The notes beneath the pieces were generated by a model. That model did no database searches. It saw nothing but the letters and a program-made list of their open reading frames with translations, and had not been told where the DNA came from. From positions 62,001 through 126,000 of the forward strand of contig WBUH01000012.1 of assembly GCA_008933805.1 (NCBI GenBank): a stretch of DNA of 64,000 nucleotides, read 5' to 3'. The position numbers and the translations under genes were made by a program. Positions 23,853 to 31,224 of this stretch are shown here, piece after piece. Positions within the stretch are counted from its first letter, which is position 1, and each line of letters starts with the position of its first letter. This DNA is from Bacteroidota bacterium (GTDB lineage: Bacteria; Bacteroidota; Bacteroidia; UBA8524).

Positions 23853-25043
23853 TTATAATAGTTCTCTCAAAGCCATCCAAGTCATTAAGCCTACGCCAAG
23901 TTCAAGGGCGGTTTCGTCAACATCAAAAGTAGGGGTGTGTACCGATGAAGTAATCCCTTTTGCTTTATTGCCCGTACCCAAGCGGTAAAAACAACTGGGC
24001 ACTACTTGACTGTAATAAGCAAAATCTTCCGACGCCATCCAAATATCCAAATCCACAATGTTTTCTTTGCCTACAAATTCTTCGGCATAGCTGCGGGCTG
24101 CGGCAGTAAGGGCCTCGTCGTTCCTCAAAAACGGATACCCTTTGTGTATATCAAACACACAGCTTCCGCCCATACTTTCGGCAATACCTTCGGCCATTTT
24201 CACCATACGGCGATGGGCTTCGGCACGCCATTCCTCGTTCAGTGCGCGGAAAGTGCCCTCTATTTTTACCTCGTTGGGGATAATATTAGTAGCTCCGTTG
24301 GCTATCACCTTGCCAAAACTCAACACACAAGGGTCAAGCGGGCTGCTGTTGCGGCTGATAATTTGTTGCAAAGCCACAATAATATGGCTGGCAATCAGCA
24401 CAGGGTCTATATTTTGTTGGGGTTGCGCACCGTGTCCGCCTTTGCCTTTTACGGTTACATACAATTCATCGGCACTGGCCATGTACAACCCGCTACGGAA
24501 ACCGATTTTTCCGGCTTCAATTTGGGGCATTACGTGCTGGCCAATCATCTTTTGCACTTTGGGAGCTTCAAGCACACCTTCTTTTATCAGTAACGATGCA
24601 CCGCCGGGTATTTTTTCCTCGCCGGGCTGAAACACCAGCTTTATTGTACCTTCCAGTTGGTCTTTCAGTTGGTTTAATATACGGGCTGTACCCAATAGCG
24701 ATGAGGTGTGCACATCGTGTCCGCAGGCGTGCATTACCCCTTCGTTTTGCGATTTGTAAGGGACATCGTTGGCTTCAACAATGGGCAAGGCATCCATATC
24801 GCCGCGCAAGGCAATGGTTTTGCTTTGCGGGTTACGCCCTTCAATAATCGCTATCACACCTGTTTCAGCCTTACGCTCGAAGCGGGTAATGCCGTACTCG
24901 GTCAGTTTAGCCTCCACAAACTTGGCGGTTTCGTATTCTTGGTACGAAAGCTCTGGGTGGCTGTGCAAATGGCGACGGTTGCCTATATTGTCGGAGCTAT
25001 ACTTGGCTGCTAACTCTTTTATTTGTGCCTTTAGTTGTTCCAT
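23853..25043 (-). CDS. M20-family amidohydrolase (N-acyl amino-acid hydrolase type)
   Basis: A 396-residue metal-dependent hydrolase of the M20D group (hippuricase/N-acetyl-diaminopimelate deacetylase-like). Motifs are ALRGDMDALPI, HACGHDVHT, the catalytic/metal segment VFQPGEEKIPGGA, IGQHVMPQ, and late DIWMASEDFAYYSQ and SSVHTPTFDVDE. A lid/dimerisation domain lies between about residues 180 and 290. The ATG at 25041-25043 is chosen; the upstream TTG (25052) adds only three residues. Its last 15 codons are also duplicated at 22053-22096; the present 3' end (ALRELL) appears to have been supplied by the inserted element. Confidence 0.93.
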   Translation of the reverse strand: MEQLKAQIKELAAKYSSDNIGNRRHLHSHPELSYQEYETAKFVEAKLTEYGITRFERKAETGVIAIIEGRNPQSKTIALRGDMDALPIVEANDVPYKSQNEGVMHACGHDVHTSSLLGTARILNQLKDQLEGTIKLVFQPGEEKIPGGASLLIKEGVLEAPKVQKMIGQHVMPQIEAGKIGFRSGLYMASADELYVTVKGKGGHGAQPQQNIDPVLIASHIIVALQQIISRNSSPLDPCVLSFGKVIANGATNIIPNEVKIEGTFRALNEEWRAEAHRRMVKMAEGIAESMGGSCVFDIHKGYPFLRNDEALTAAARSYAEEFVGKENIVDLDIWMASEDFAYYSQVVPSCFYRLGTGNKAKGITSSVHTPTFDVDETALELGVGLMTWMALRELL

Positions 25044-25119
25044 GATGGGCAAAGGTAAAGAATTGCAGAATTGTTGATTTATTGATTTTAGGATTTGTTG
25101 AGATGATGGTCTTTTGCTA

Positions 25120-25139
25120 TGACAGGTTAAAACCTGTCA
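25120..25139. repeat. Short palindrome upstream of the M20 gene
   Basis: Inverted repeat TGACAGGTT-AA-AACCTGTCA (9-base arms) followed by TTTTG. It sits 14 bases before a longer palindrome (25154-25185) in the gap between the M20 gene and the divergent hypothetical gene. No gene ends here, so a terminator role is not obvious. Confidence 0.6.
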
Positions 25140-25153
25140 CTTTTGTAATTACC

Positions 25154-25185
25154 TTTTTGCGAAGGACTTAAGTCCTTCGCAAAAA
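25154..25185. repeat. Perfect 32-base palindrome with GGACTTAAGTCC core
   Basis: Perfect inverted repeat with 16-base arms TTTTTGCGAAGGACTT and its complement. It shares the core AGGACTTAAGTCCT with the palindrome at 21971-22004, so the M20/nuclease region is bracketed by two related palindromes. Shape fits a bidirectional terminator, but both neighbouring genes diverge from this gap, so a REP-like repeat or attenuator is also possible. Confidence 0.7.
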
Positions 25186-25299
25186 GATAATTGGAATAAA
25201 GAGGGGTTTCAACGCCTTAGTCTTTGTGATTGCAATAAGAGGTAGTGCCTCAATATGATTGGTGAAAGAACGCTATCGGTATCTATTTAAAAACTGCGC

Positions 25300-25307
25300 T
25301 ACATTTG
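25300..25307 (+). promoter_or_regulatory. -7 promoter element (TACATTTG)
   Basis: TACATTTG ends five bases before the ATG at 25313. This supports that ATG as the true start and predicts a leaderless transcript; the in-frame TTG at 25259 lies upstream of the promoter. Confidence 0.6.
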
Positions 25308-25312
25308 CAATA

Positions 25313-26071
25313 ATGAGTTTAAAGATTGAAGTTCTAAATGCACTTGACAATTCACATGATGGGGGGTATAAGCGTTTTGTGTGGTTTAATGATATATACT
25401 CTTATCTAATTGAAAGCAGATTAAATGTATTCAGAGGGAAAGAAGAGACTTGGGCAATAGCCATAGAAAGAGTTGGTTTTAATCCAAGAGCAGGAAATAT
25501 CTTTTTGTCGATAACGTACTTTGGTAATTGTTTAACCAATTTAGAAAGGTATAATAATTATGTATGTAATGATTATCAAATAGGTTTACTAAACGATGAT
25601 GAAGTTGAGGAAACCATTGATGTTGATGTTTTAAAAGAAGATGCAAAACATTGGACAATAAGAGGACAGAAAATCCCGCTGGTTTACACTAAAGCTGATT
25701 ATAAAGATGCAGGTGTAAATATTAGCGATTATGATGCAAACGCAATAGGTGTAGAGGCTGTAGCAAGGGTGATAGCGTATAAACACAAAACTATTTTTTG
25801 TGCTACCGACCAAGAGTTGTATAAATCAATCCCAAGTAACTTAGATAAGATATTAGTATTAGATGAATGGTATCACATAGATTACCAACGTTTTTCAAAT
25901 GAATTTCATTCTGAATCAATGAATGGAGATGAAGATAATGACAAACCGAGCAGTTATGAAACATGGCAAATGATAGCGGACGTTATTACAAGCGGTAATG
26001 CAAACTTATATAAACCGACATTGAAACCAAATACCCATTGGAGCAACTATCCTGAGTCGGGAACTTTTTAA
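25313..26071 (+). CDS. Hypothetical cytoplasmic protein (uncharacterised Bacteroidota family)
   Basis: A 252-residue soluble protein with no signal peptide or membrane helix. Notable segments are ETWAIAIERVGFNPRAGNIF, ITYFGNCLTNLERYNNYV, a central IRGQKIPLVYTKADYKDAGV, and TIFCATDQELYKSIPSNLDK then ILVLDEWYHIDY. It resembles an uncharacterised family seen next to toxin/immunity and defence genes (my recollection is DUF7003, not verified). The ATG at 25313 is chosen because a -7 element ends five bases before it. It is AT-rich and stands alone next to the M20/nuclease insertion, so it may be accessory. Function unknown. Confidence 0.7.
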   Translation: MSLKIEVLNALDNSHDGGYKRFVWFNDIYSYLIESRLNVFRGKEETWAIAIERVGFNPRAGNIFLSITYFGNCLTNLERYNNYVCNDYQIGLLNDDEVEETIDVDVLKEDAKHWTIRGQKIPLVYTKADYKDAGVNISDYDANAIGVEAVARVIAYKHKTIFCATDQELYKSIPSNLDKILVLDEWYHIDYQRFSNEFHSESMNGDEDNDKPSSYETWQMIADVITSGNANLYKPTLKPNTHWSNYPESGTF

Positions 26072-26186
26072 AAGCAAGTGTCGTAGGGAACATTTTTGTT
26101 TCTAAAAACCTTCCACCTTCTGCGTCAAAAAAACGTTAACAATTACAATCGTTAATAATAAAGTTGGTACAAATGCTATTACTCAA

Positions 26187-26194
26187 TATTTTTG
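26187..26194 (+). promoter_or_regulatory. -7 promoter element (TATTTTTG) of the TPR lipoprotein gene
   Basis: TATTTTTG with TTG about 20 bases upstream (26164-26166). It places the transcription start near 26200, downstream of the first possible start codons, and so favours translation from the TTG at 26221. Confidence 0.55.
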
Positions 26195-26220
26195 CACACC
26201 TTGCAACAAACGCAACACAC

Positions 26221-27312
26221 TTGATAAAAAGTATAAAATATATTACCCCAAAACTGTTATTGGCAGCATTGCTAATGGCAGTATCGTTTTCGGCTTGTAA
26301 GAACAAAACCGGTGGCGAAGATGCCACAAAGTCACTGGAAGACAGCCTAGCGGAGAAGTACGGCAAAGGCTCGGAAGTAATTGCTCAATTGAACGAAGAC
26401 ATAGCCAACTCACCCAACAATCCCGAGTTGTATTACCGCAGAGCATTGCAGTGGGCAAGGGAGGAAAACCCCGTAAAAGCTTTGCTGGATATTAAAAAAG
26501 CGGTGAGCATGGAGCCTGAAAATGCCTTATACAGGTTTGCATTGGGCGAGGTGTATTTTGCTAACGACAGCGTAACGGGTGCAATGGCATCGTTTAACAA
26601 AGCGGTAGAGCTTAAACCCGATTTTACCGAGGCTTTGCTTAAGCTGGGCGAGTTGCAAATGATATTGTTTCAGTATAGCGAGAGTAATACTACTTTTGAT
26701 AAGTTGCTTGAGATTGACCCGAACAGTGCCGCTGCATACTATTATAAAGGTCGTAACTATGTGGGGATGAAGGATACCGTGCGGGGGATTATTCAATACA
26801 AAAAATCAGTATCGCTTGATAATGATTACTACGAGGCTTATGTGCAACTAGGCAGTTTGTTTTCGGTAAAAGGAGGCAAAACCAATCTGAAACTTGCCGA
26901 AGAGTACTTTACCAATGCAATACGAATAAAAGAACTAAGTGCCGAGGCTTATTACGCAAGGGCATTAGTGTATTATGATATGTCGGCGTTTGATATGAAC
27001 GCCTATGATAAAGCAAGAGCCGATTATGAAAAGGTATTGGCTATCGACCCTGATGATTACCGCCCGTATTCGGGCATTGGGTTGATAAACCTGAACCTTA
27101 ACCAGTTTGAAAAAGCCATTGAAGCTTTTGATAAAGCATTGATAATGAAACCTGATTATGTGCGAGGATATTATCTGCGTGCATTAACTTATGAAAGTAA
27201 GGGAGATTACCCCAGTGCGATAAAAGATTACGAACAGGTAGTATCAATGGATGGCGATTATGTTGCAGCCAAAGAAGCTTTGGCTGAGTTGAAAAAGAAA
27301 ACACGTAAATAA
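26221..27312 (+). CDS. TPR-repeat lipoprotein
   Basis: A 363-residue predicted lipoprotein. The signal [20 protein letters not shown] ends in the lipobox VSFSAC. The mature part has roughly eight tetratricopeptide repeats, for example [60 protein letters not shown] and [20 protein letters not shown]. Such proteins scaffold periplasmic or outer-membrane complexes. Start choice: an open frame extends to a TTG at 26164, but the promoter at 26187-26194 and the signal-peptide shape favour the TTG at 26221. It precedes thrS by five bases and may share a transcript with the thrS operon. Confidence 0.85.
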   Translation: MIKSIKYITPKLLLAALLMAVSFSACKNKTGGEDATKSLEDSLAEKYGKGSEVIAQLNEDIANSPNNPELYYRRALQWAREENPVKALLDIKKAVSMEPENALYRFALGEVYFANDSVTGAMASFNKAVELKPDFTEALLKLGELQMILFQYSESNTTFDKLLEIDPNSAAAYYYKGRNYVGMKDTVRGIIQYKKSVSLDNDYYEAYVQLGSLFSVKGGKTNLKLAEEYFTNAIRIKELSAEAYYARALVYYDMSAFDMNAYDKARADYEKVLAIDPDDYRPYSGIGLINLNLNQFEKAIEAFDKALIMKPDYVRGYYLRALTYESKGDYPSAIKDYEQVVSMDGDYVAAKEALAELKKKTRK

Positions 27313-27317
27313 CAGCG

Positions 27318-29246
27318 ATGATAAAAATTACATTCCCGGATGGAGCCGTGAGGGAATACGCCGAGGGCGTATCACCCATGGAGGTAGCTAAGTCTATTAG
27401 CGAAGGGCTGGCGCGCAACGTGCTGGCAGCAGAAGTAAACGGAAAACGCACCGAAGCATCAACACCAATAACAACAGATGCTTCAATAAAACTATTTACG
27501 TGGAAAGATACGGACGGTAAAGAAGCTTTCTGGCACTCATCGGCGCATTTGTTGGCTGAAGCAGTGCAAAGCATTTTCCCCAAAGCTAAATTTGGTATTG
27601 GTCCCGCTATAGAAAACGGTTTTTACTACGATATTGATTTTGGTGGTGAGCCTGTTAATGCTGAGGTACTAACAAAGTTAGAAGAAAAGATGAAGGAGTT
27701 GGCCAAGCAAGACAATGCTTACGTGATGAGCGATATTAGCAAGGCCGATGCTATCGACTATTTTACCAAGAAAGGAGATAACCTTAAACTTGATTTGTTA
27801 CAGGATTTGCCCGACGGTGAAATAACTTTTTGCACCCAAGGCAGCTTTACCGATTTGTGCCGCGGTTTTCATATCCCATCAACAGGGTTTATAAAGGCAG
27901 TTAAACTGCTGAATATTGCAGGAGCTTACTGGCGCGGTGATGAACGCAACCAACAACTTACCCGTATATACGGTATTACATTCCCCAAGCAAAGCGAGTT
28001 GGATGAATACCTGCACTTGTTGGAAGAGGCAAAACGCCGCGACCACCGCAAGTTGGGTAAAGAACTTGAGTTGTTTACTTTTAGCGAGAATGTAGGCCCC
28101 GGTTTACCGTTGTGGTTACCTAAAGGAGCGTTGATACGTGAAAGGCTGACTAAGTTTATGCAGACTTCGCAAACCGATAGGGGATACCTACCCGTTATTA
28201 CTCCACATATCGGTAAAAAAGAGTTGTATGTAACCAGCGGTCACTACGAAAAATATGGTAAAGATTCTTTCCAGCCCATCAAAACCCCCGATGTGGATGA
28301 GGAATTTTTGCTAAAACCAATGAACTGCCCGCACCATTGCGAGATTTATAAATTCAAACCCCACTCATACAAAGATTTGCCTTTGCGTTTTGCTGAGTTT
28401 GGTACGGTGTACCGTTACGAGCAAAGCGGTGAGTTGAACGGTTTGACCCGTGTGCGCGGATTTACCCAAGACGATGCCCACATTTTCTGCCGTCCCGACC
28501 AAGTAAAGGATGAATTTAAAAATGTGATTGACTTAGTAATGCACGTTTTTGCCAAACTTGGTTTTGAGAAGTTTACTGCCCAAATATCGTTGCGCGATAA
28601 AGAAGACCGCAGCAAATACATTGGTACTGAAGAAAACTGGGAAAAGGCTGAAAATGCAATTATTGAGGCTGCTGCCGAAAAAGGACTTGTTACGGTTACC
28701 GAATACGGTGAGGCTGCTTTTTACGGTCCTAAGCTTGACTTTATGGTGAAGGATGCCTTGGGTCGCCAATGGCAATTGGGAACCATACAGGTGGATTACA
28801 ACCTGCCTGAGCGCTTTAAATTGGAGTACATAGGTGAGGATAACCAAAAACACCGCCCCGTAATGATTCACCGCGCACCGTTTGGTTCGTTGGAACGTTT
28901 CTTTGCTATTTTGACCGAACATTGCGCCGGTAACTTCCCGCTTTGGCTAAGTCCGGAGCAAGTTGCAGTGTTGCCGATAAGTGATAAGTTTCAAAATTAT
29001 GCTGAAAGTGTTTTAAATTATCTTAAAAAGTACGATATTCGCGGCTTCGTTGACGGACGGGCTGAGAAAATCGGTAAGAAAATCCGCGACGCAGAAGTAG
29101 GGAAGATACCTGTGATGTTGGTAGTAGGGGAGAAAGAAGAAGGAGAAAGTAAAGTGTCTGTCCGTAGGCATGGCATGGGTGATGTTGGATCGTTCTCGTT
29201 GCAGGATTTTGTAGCCTACTTTAACCAATTGATTGACGAAAACTAA
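27318..29246 (+). CDS. thrS: Threonyl-tRNA synthetase
   Basis: Class II aminoacyl-tRNA synthetase, 642 residues, the standard bacterial length. Order of domains: TGS (about 1-60), the editing N2 domain with [11 protein letters not shown], and the catalytic core from about 245. The core carries the zinc-site segment [12 protein letters not shown], motif 2 [20 protein letters not shown] and motif 3 [14 protein letters not shown]; an anticodon-binding domain follows from about 540. It is followed by infC, rpmI and rplT, the conserved thrS-infC-rpmI-rplT cluster. No T-box or leader element was seen upstream. Confidence 0.98.
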   Translation: MIKITFPDGAVREYAEGVSPMEVAKSISEGLARNVLAAEVNGKRTEASTPITTDASIKLFTWKDTDGKEAFWHSSAHLLAEAVQSIFPKAKFGIGPAIENGFYYDIDFGGEPVNAEVLTKLEEKMKELAKQDNAYVMSDISKADAIDYFTKKGDNLKLDLLQDLPDGEITFCTQGSFTDLCRGFHIPSTGFIKAVKLLNIAGAYWRGDERNQQLTRIYGITFPKQSELDEYLHLLEEAKRRDHRKLGKELELFTFSENVGPGLPLWLPKGALIRERLTKFMQTSQTDRGYLPVITPHIGKKELYVTSGHYEKYGKDSFQPIKTPDVDEEFLLKPMNCPHHCEIYKFKPHSYKDLPLRFAEFGTVYRYEQSGELNGLTRVRGFTQDDAHIFCRPDQVKDEFKNVIDLVMHVFAKLGFEKFTAQISLRDKEDRSKYIGTEENWEKAENAIIEAAAEKGLVTVTEYGEAAFYGPKLDFMVKDALGRQWQLGTIQVDYNLPERFKLEYIGEDNQKHRPVMIHRAPFGSLERFFAILTEHCAGNFPLWLSPEQVAVLPISDKFQNYAESVLNYLKKYDIRGFVDGRAEKIGKKIRDAEVGKIPVMLVVGEKEEGESKVSVRRHGMGDVGSFSLQDFVAYFNQLIDEN

Positions 29247-29253
29247 AATTAAC

Positions 29254-29258
29254 GGAGG
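29254..29258 (+). promoter_or_regulatory. Shine-Dalgarno sequence deciding the infC start
   Basis: GGAGG lies five bases before ATT (29264-29266). The phylum rarely uses Shine-Dalgarno pairing, so this site strengthens the case that the ATT codon is the genuine infC start. Confidence 0.75.
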
Positions 29259-29263
29259 TATAT

Positions 29264-29836
29264 ATTAGCTTACCTAACAAGCCGGGTGGTAATGGCCCCC
29301 GAAACTTCAGGACTCCAAGGAGGCTTGAACCTGAACACAGGATTAACGAACGTATCACAGCTACCGAAGTAAGGTTGGTTGGTGAGAACATTGAGCAGGG
29401 TGTTTACCCTACCCGAAAAGCGTTAGAAATTGCACGCGAACTAGAGATAGACTTGGTTGAAATATCACCCAATGCTACTCCGCCGGTTTGCCGTATAGTG
29501 GATTATAAAAAATTCCTTTACGAGCAAAAGAAAAAACAAAAAGAAATGAAGGCCAACTCCGTGAAATCGGTAGTGAAGGAGATTAGGTTCGGCCCCAATA
29601 CAGATGAGCATGATGTTGATTTTAAATTAAAACATGCCATCAAATTTTTGAGCGAAGGTGCTAAAGTACGTGCCTATGTATTTTACAGGGGACGTGCCAT
29701 TGTTTACAAAGAACGTGGCGAAGTATTGTTGTTACAATTTGCCGAGAGTTTGGCCGAGTATGGTAAAGTAGAGATGATGCCAAAACTTGAAGGTAAAAAG
29801 ATGATAATGATGATTGCCCCTAAGCCTAAAAAGTAG
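29264..29836 (+). CDS. infC: Translation initiation factor IF-3, starting at an AUU codon
   Basis: IF-3 (190 residues) binds the 30S subunit, blocks premature 50S joining and proofreads the initiator codon. The N-domain contains [20 protein letters not shown] and the C-domain [20 protein letters not shown] and [19 protein letters not shown]. The first ATG/TTG-type start in frame (29375) would delete the conserved INERI-EVRLVG segment, so the start must lie upstream. ATT at 29264 is in frame, has a GGAGG five bases before it, and reproduces the AUU start known from Escherichia coli infC, where IF-3 represses its own translation by rejecting AUU. Autoregulation here is inferred from that. Confidence 0.92.
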   Translation: MSLPNKPGGNGPRNFRTPRRLEPEHRINERITATEVRLVGENIEQGVYPTRKALEIARELEIDLVEISPNATPPVCRIVDYKKFLYEQKKKQKEMKANSVKSVVKEIRFGPNTDEHDVDFKLKHAIKFLSEGAKVRAYVFYRGRAIVYKERGEVLLLQFAESLAEYGKVEMMPKLEGKKMIMMIAPKPKK

Positions 29837-29930
29837 TTTTCAGTTGTTTGTTTTCGGTTAAAACCATAGGAAACAGAGAGCTGGTTGCAGAAATATTAAA
29901 TATTAAACAACGATTTAAACAGATATAGCA

Positions 29931-30131
29931 ATGCCAAAGATGAAAACAGTATCGGGTGCCAAGAAGCGTTTCAGGGTAACCGGTAGCGGAAAAATAAGGA
30001 TGAACCACTCGTTCAAACGTCACATCCTTACTAAAAAAGGTACTAAGCAAAAACGTAACCTTACTTATGCAGCTTACGTTTGCAAAGCCGATATGAACAA
30101 TGTTGAGCTAATGCTTACCATTGGTAAATAA
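29931..30131 (+). CDS. rpmI: 50S ribosomal protein L35
   Basis: Large-subunit protein L35, 66 residues, recognised from [20 protein letters not shown] and [19 protein letters not shown]. Third gene of the thrS-infC-rpmI-rplT cluster, 94 bases after infC. In other bacteria the rpmI-rplT pair is controlled by L20 binding to the leader mRNA; the gaps here were checked and hold only weak hairpins (for example around 30173-30186), so no regulatory structure can be claimed. Confidence 0.97.
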   Translation: MPKMKTVSGAKKRFRVTGSGKIRMNHSFKRHILTKKGTKQKRNLTYAAYVCKADMNNVELMLTIGK

Positions 30132-30214
30132 TTTTAAACCAATTTTTTAACACCGGGATTTAGCCTTAAGTCTCCGATTTCAATCGGGGCGCTAACTACC
30201 AAAAAATAAATACT

Positions 30215-30559
30215 ATGCCACGTTCAGTCAACTCCGTTGCCTCGCGCAAAAGAAGAAAAAAAGTCCTTGAGTTAGCCAAAGGCTACTGGGGCGCTCGCAA
30301 AAATGTATGGACAGTTGCCAAAACCACTGTAGAGAAGGGTTTGCAATATGCCTACCGCGACCGTAAAACCAAAAAACGCAATTTCCGTGCTTTGTGGATT
30401 CAGCGTATTAACGCTGCTACCCGCCAAGAAGGTATGAGCTACTCGGTATTTATGGGTAAAGTACACGATAAAAACATCGGTCTTAACCGTAAAGCACTTG
30501 CCGATTTAGCAATGAACAACCCTGAAGCTTTTAAAGCGGTTGTTAATGCTGTAAAATAA
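30215..30559 (+). CDS. rplT: 50S ribosomal protein L20
   Basis: Large-subunit assembly protein L20, 114 residues, which binds 23S rRNA early in assembly. Signatures: [36 protein letters not shown] and [20 protein letters not shown]. Last gene of the cluster, followed after 25 bases by a strong terminator at 30585-30610. Confidence 0.98.
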   Translation: MPRSVNSVASRKRRKKVLELAKGYWGARKNVWTVAKTTVEKGLQYAYRDRKTKKRNFRALWIQRINAATRQEGMSYSVFMGKVHDKNIGLNRKALADLAMNNPEAFKAVVNAVK

Positions 30560-30584
30560 GTAAGTTCATTACTTCTAGATATAC

Positions 30585-30610
30585 AAAAGGGGCTTTATGC
30601 CCCTTTTTTT
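30585..30610 (+). terminator. Rho-independent terminator of the thrS-rplT cluster
   Basis: Hairpin AAAAGGGGC-TTTAT-GCCCCTTTT followed by further T residues, positioned 25 bases after the rplT stop codon. Its A-rich left flank also allows termination of the convergent rlmH transcript. Confidence 0.9.
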
Positions 30611-30633
30611 ATTTCTATCAAGTGAATTACAGA

Positions 30634-31107
30634 TTAAACGTGGTGATACGGTTCTCCCTTTAATATCGTAAAGGCGCGATACAGCTGTTCAGCAAAAATA
30701 AGGCGTACCATTTGATGCGAGAAGGTAAGAGGTGATAGTGAAACTTTGGCATCGGCACGGTTGTAAACTTCTTCGCTAAAACCATAAGCCCCTCCGATTA
30801 CAAATACAATTTGCTGGGCACCCCTGTTCAATAATTTCTGAACAAAATCAGCCAGTTGCGGCGATGTATATTGTTTACCGTTTTCGTCCAACAGTACCAA
30901 AATATCCCCTTGTCCTAATGTTTCTAAAATCAGTTTACCTTCTTTCTCTTTCAGTTCCTCTTTGCTCAGGTTCTTCGCATTTTTTATATCGGGCAAGGTT
31001 TGGGTCTCAAAACGGCAATAGTGTTTTAGTCGGCCTGCATAAATGCTAATACCTTCTTCCAAATACTTATCGGCAGTTTTGCCTATCCACAATAGTTTTA
31101 TTTTCAA
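30634..31107 (-). CDS. rlmH: 23S rRNA (pseudouridine-1915-N3) methyltransferase RlmH
   Basis: SPOUT-class methyltransferase, 157 residues, that methylates pseudouridine 1915 in helix 69 of 23S rRNA on assembled ribosomes. The trefoil-knot SAM site is visible as FVIGGAYGFSEEVYNRADAK, and the conserved C-terminus is SLSPLTFSHQMVRLIFAEQL then YRAFTILKGEPYHH. Length and sequence are typical. It is a single gene convergent with the L20 cluster. Confidence 0.97.
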   Translation of the reverse strand: MKIKLLWIGKTADKYLEEGISIYAGRLKHYCRFETQTLPDIKNAKNLSKEELKEKEGKLILETLGQGDILVLLDENGKQYTSPQLADFVQKLLNRGAQQIVFVIGGAYGFSEEVYNRADAKVSLSPLTFSHQMVRLIFAEQLYRAFTILKGEPYHHV

Positions 31108-31130
31108 AATGTATTTTATTTTTTGCCTAT

Positions 31131-31216
31131 TCGTCTTTGCGAGAAAGCCGTCTTCGGCTGACGAAGCAATCTGTTTCCTATACTCCGAGATTGCTTCGGA
31201 AGACCTCGCAATGACG
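31131..31216. repeat. Interspersed imperfect inverted repeat (TTGCGAG...GAAGCAATC type)
   Basis: The segment carries GAAGCAATCT (31163-31172) and its complement AGATTGCTTC (31188-31197), with TTGCGAG and CTCGCAA further out, forming a long imperfect hairpin. The words match an intergenic repeat that I recognise from many Bacteroidota and other genomes. It lies between rlmH and the 3' end of the copper ATPase gene. Confidence 0.6.
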
Positions 31217-31224
31217 CTGTACTT

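Larger units (their letters stand above)
22053..23914. mobile_element. 1.8-kb insert flanked by 44-bp direct repeats at the 3' end of the M20 gene
   Basis: Identical 44-base direct repeats lie at 22053-22096 and 23871-23914, bracketing an AT-rich segment that contains nothing but one nuclease-like gene (broken by a frameshift). Both repeats are M20 coding sequence, and the gene is kept intact by the copy at the right end, as when an integrative element uses a gene's 3' end as attachment site. No integrase, transposase or terminal inverted repeat is visible inside, so mobilisation would need an outside recombinase, or the insert is a deletion remnant. The repeat layout is seen directly; the mechanism is inference. 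Confidence 0.75.

Noticed and set aside
30132-30214. L20-type leader regulatory structure between rpmI and rplT
   Set aside because: Only a very short hairpin (CCGA...TCGG) was visible; no convincing structure could be supported by eye.
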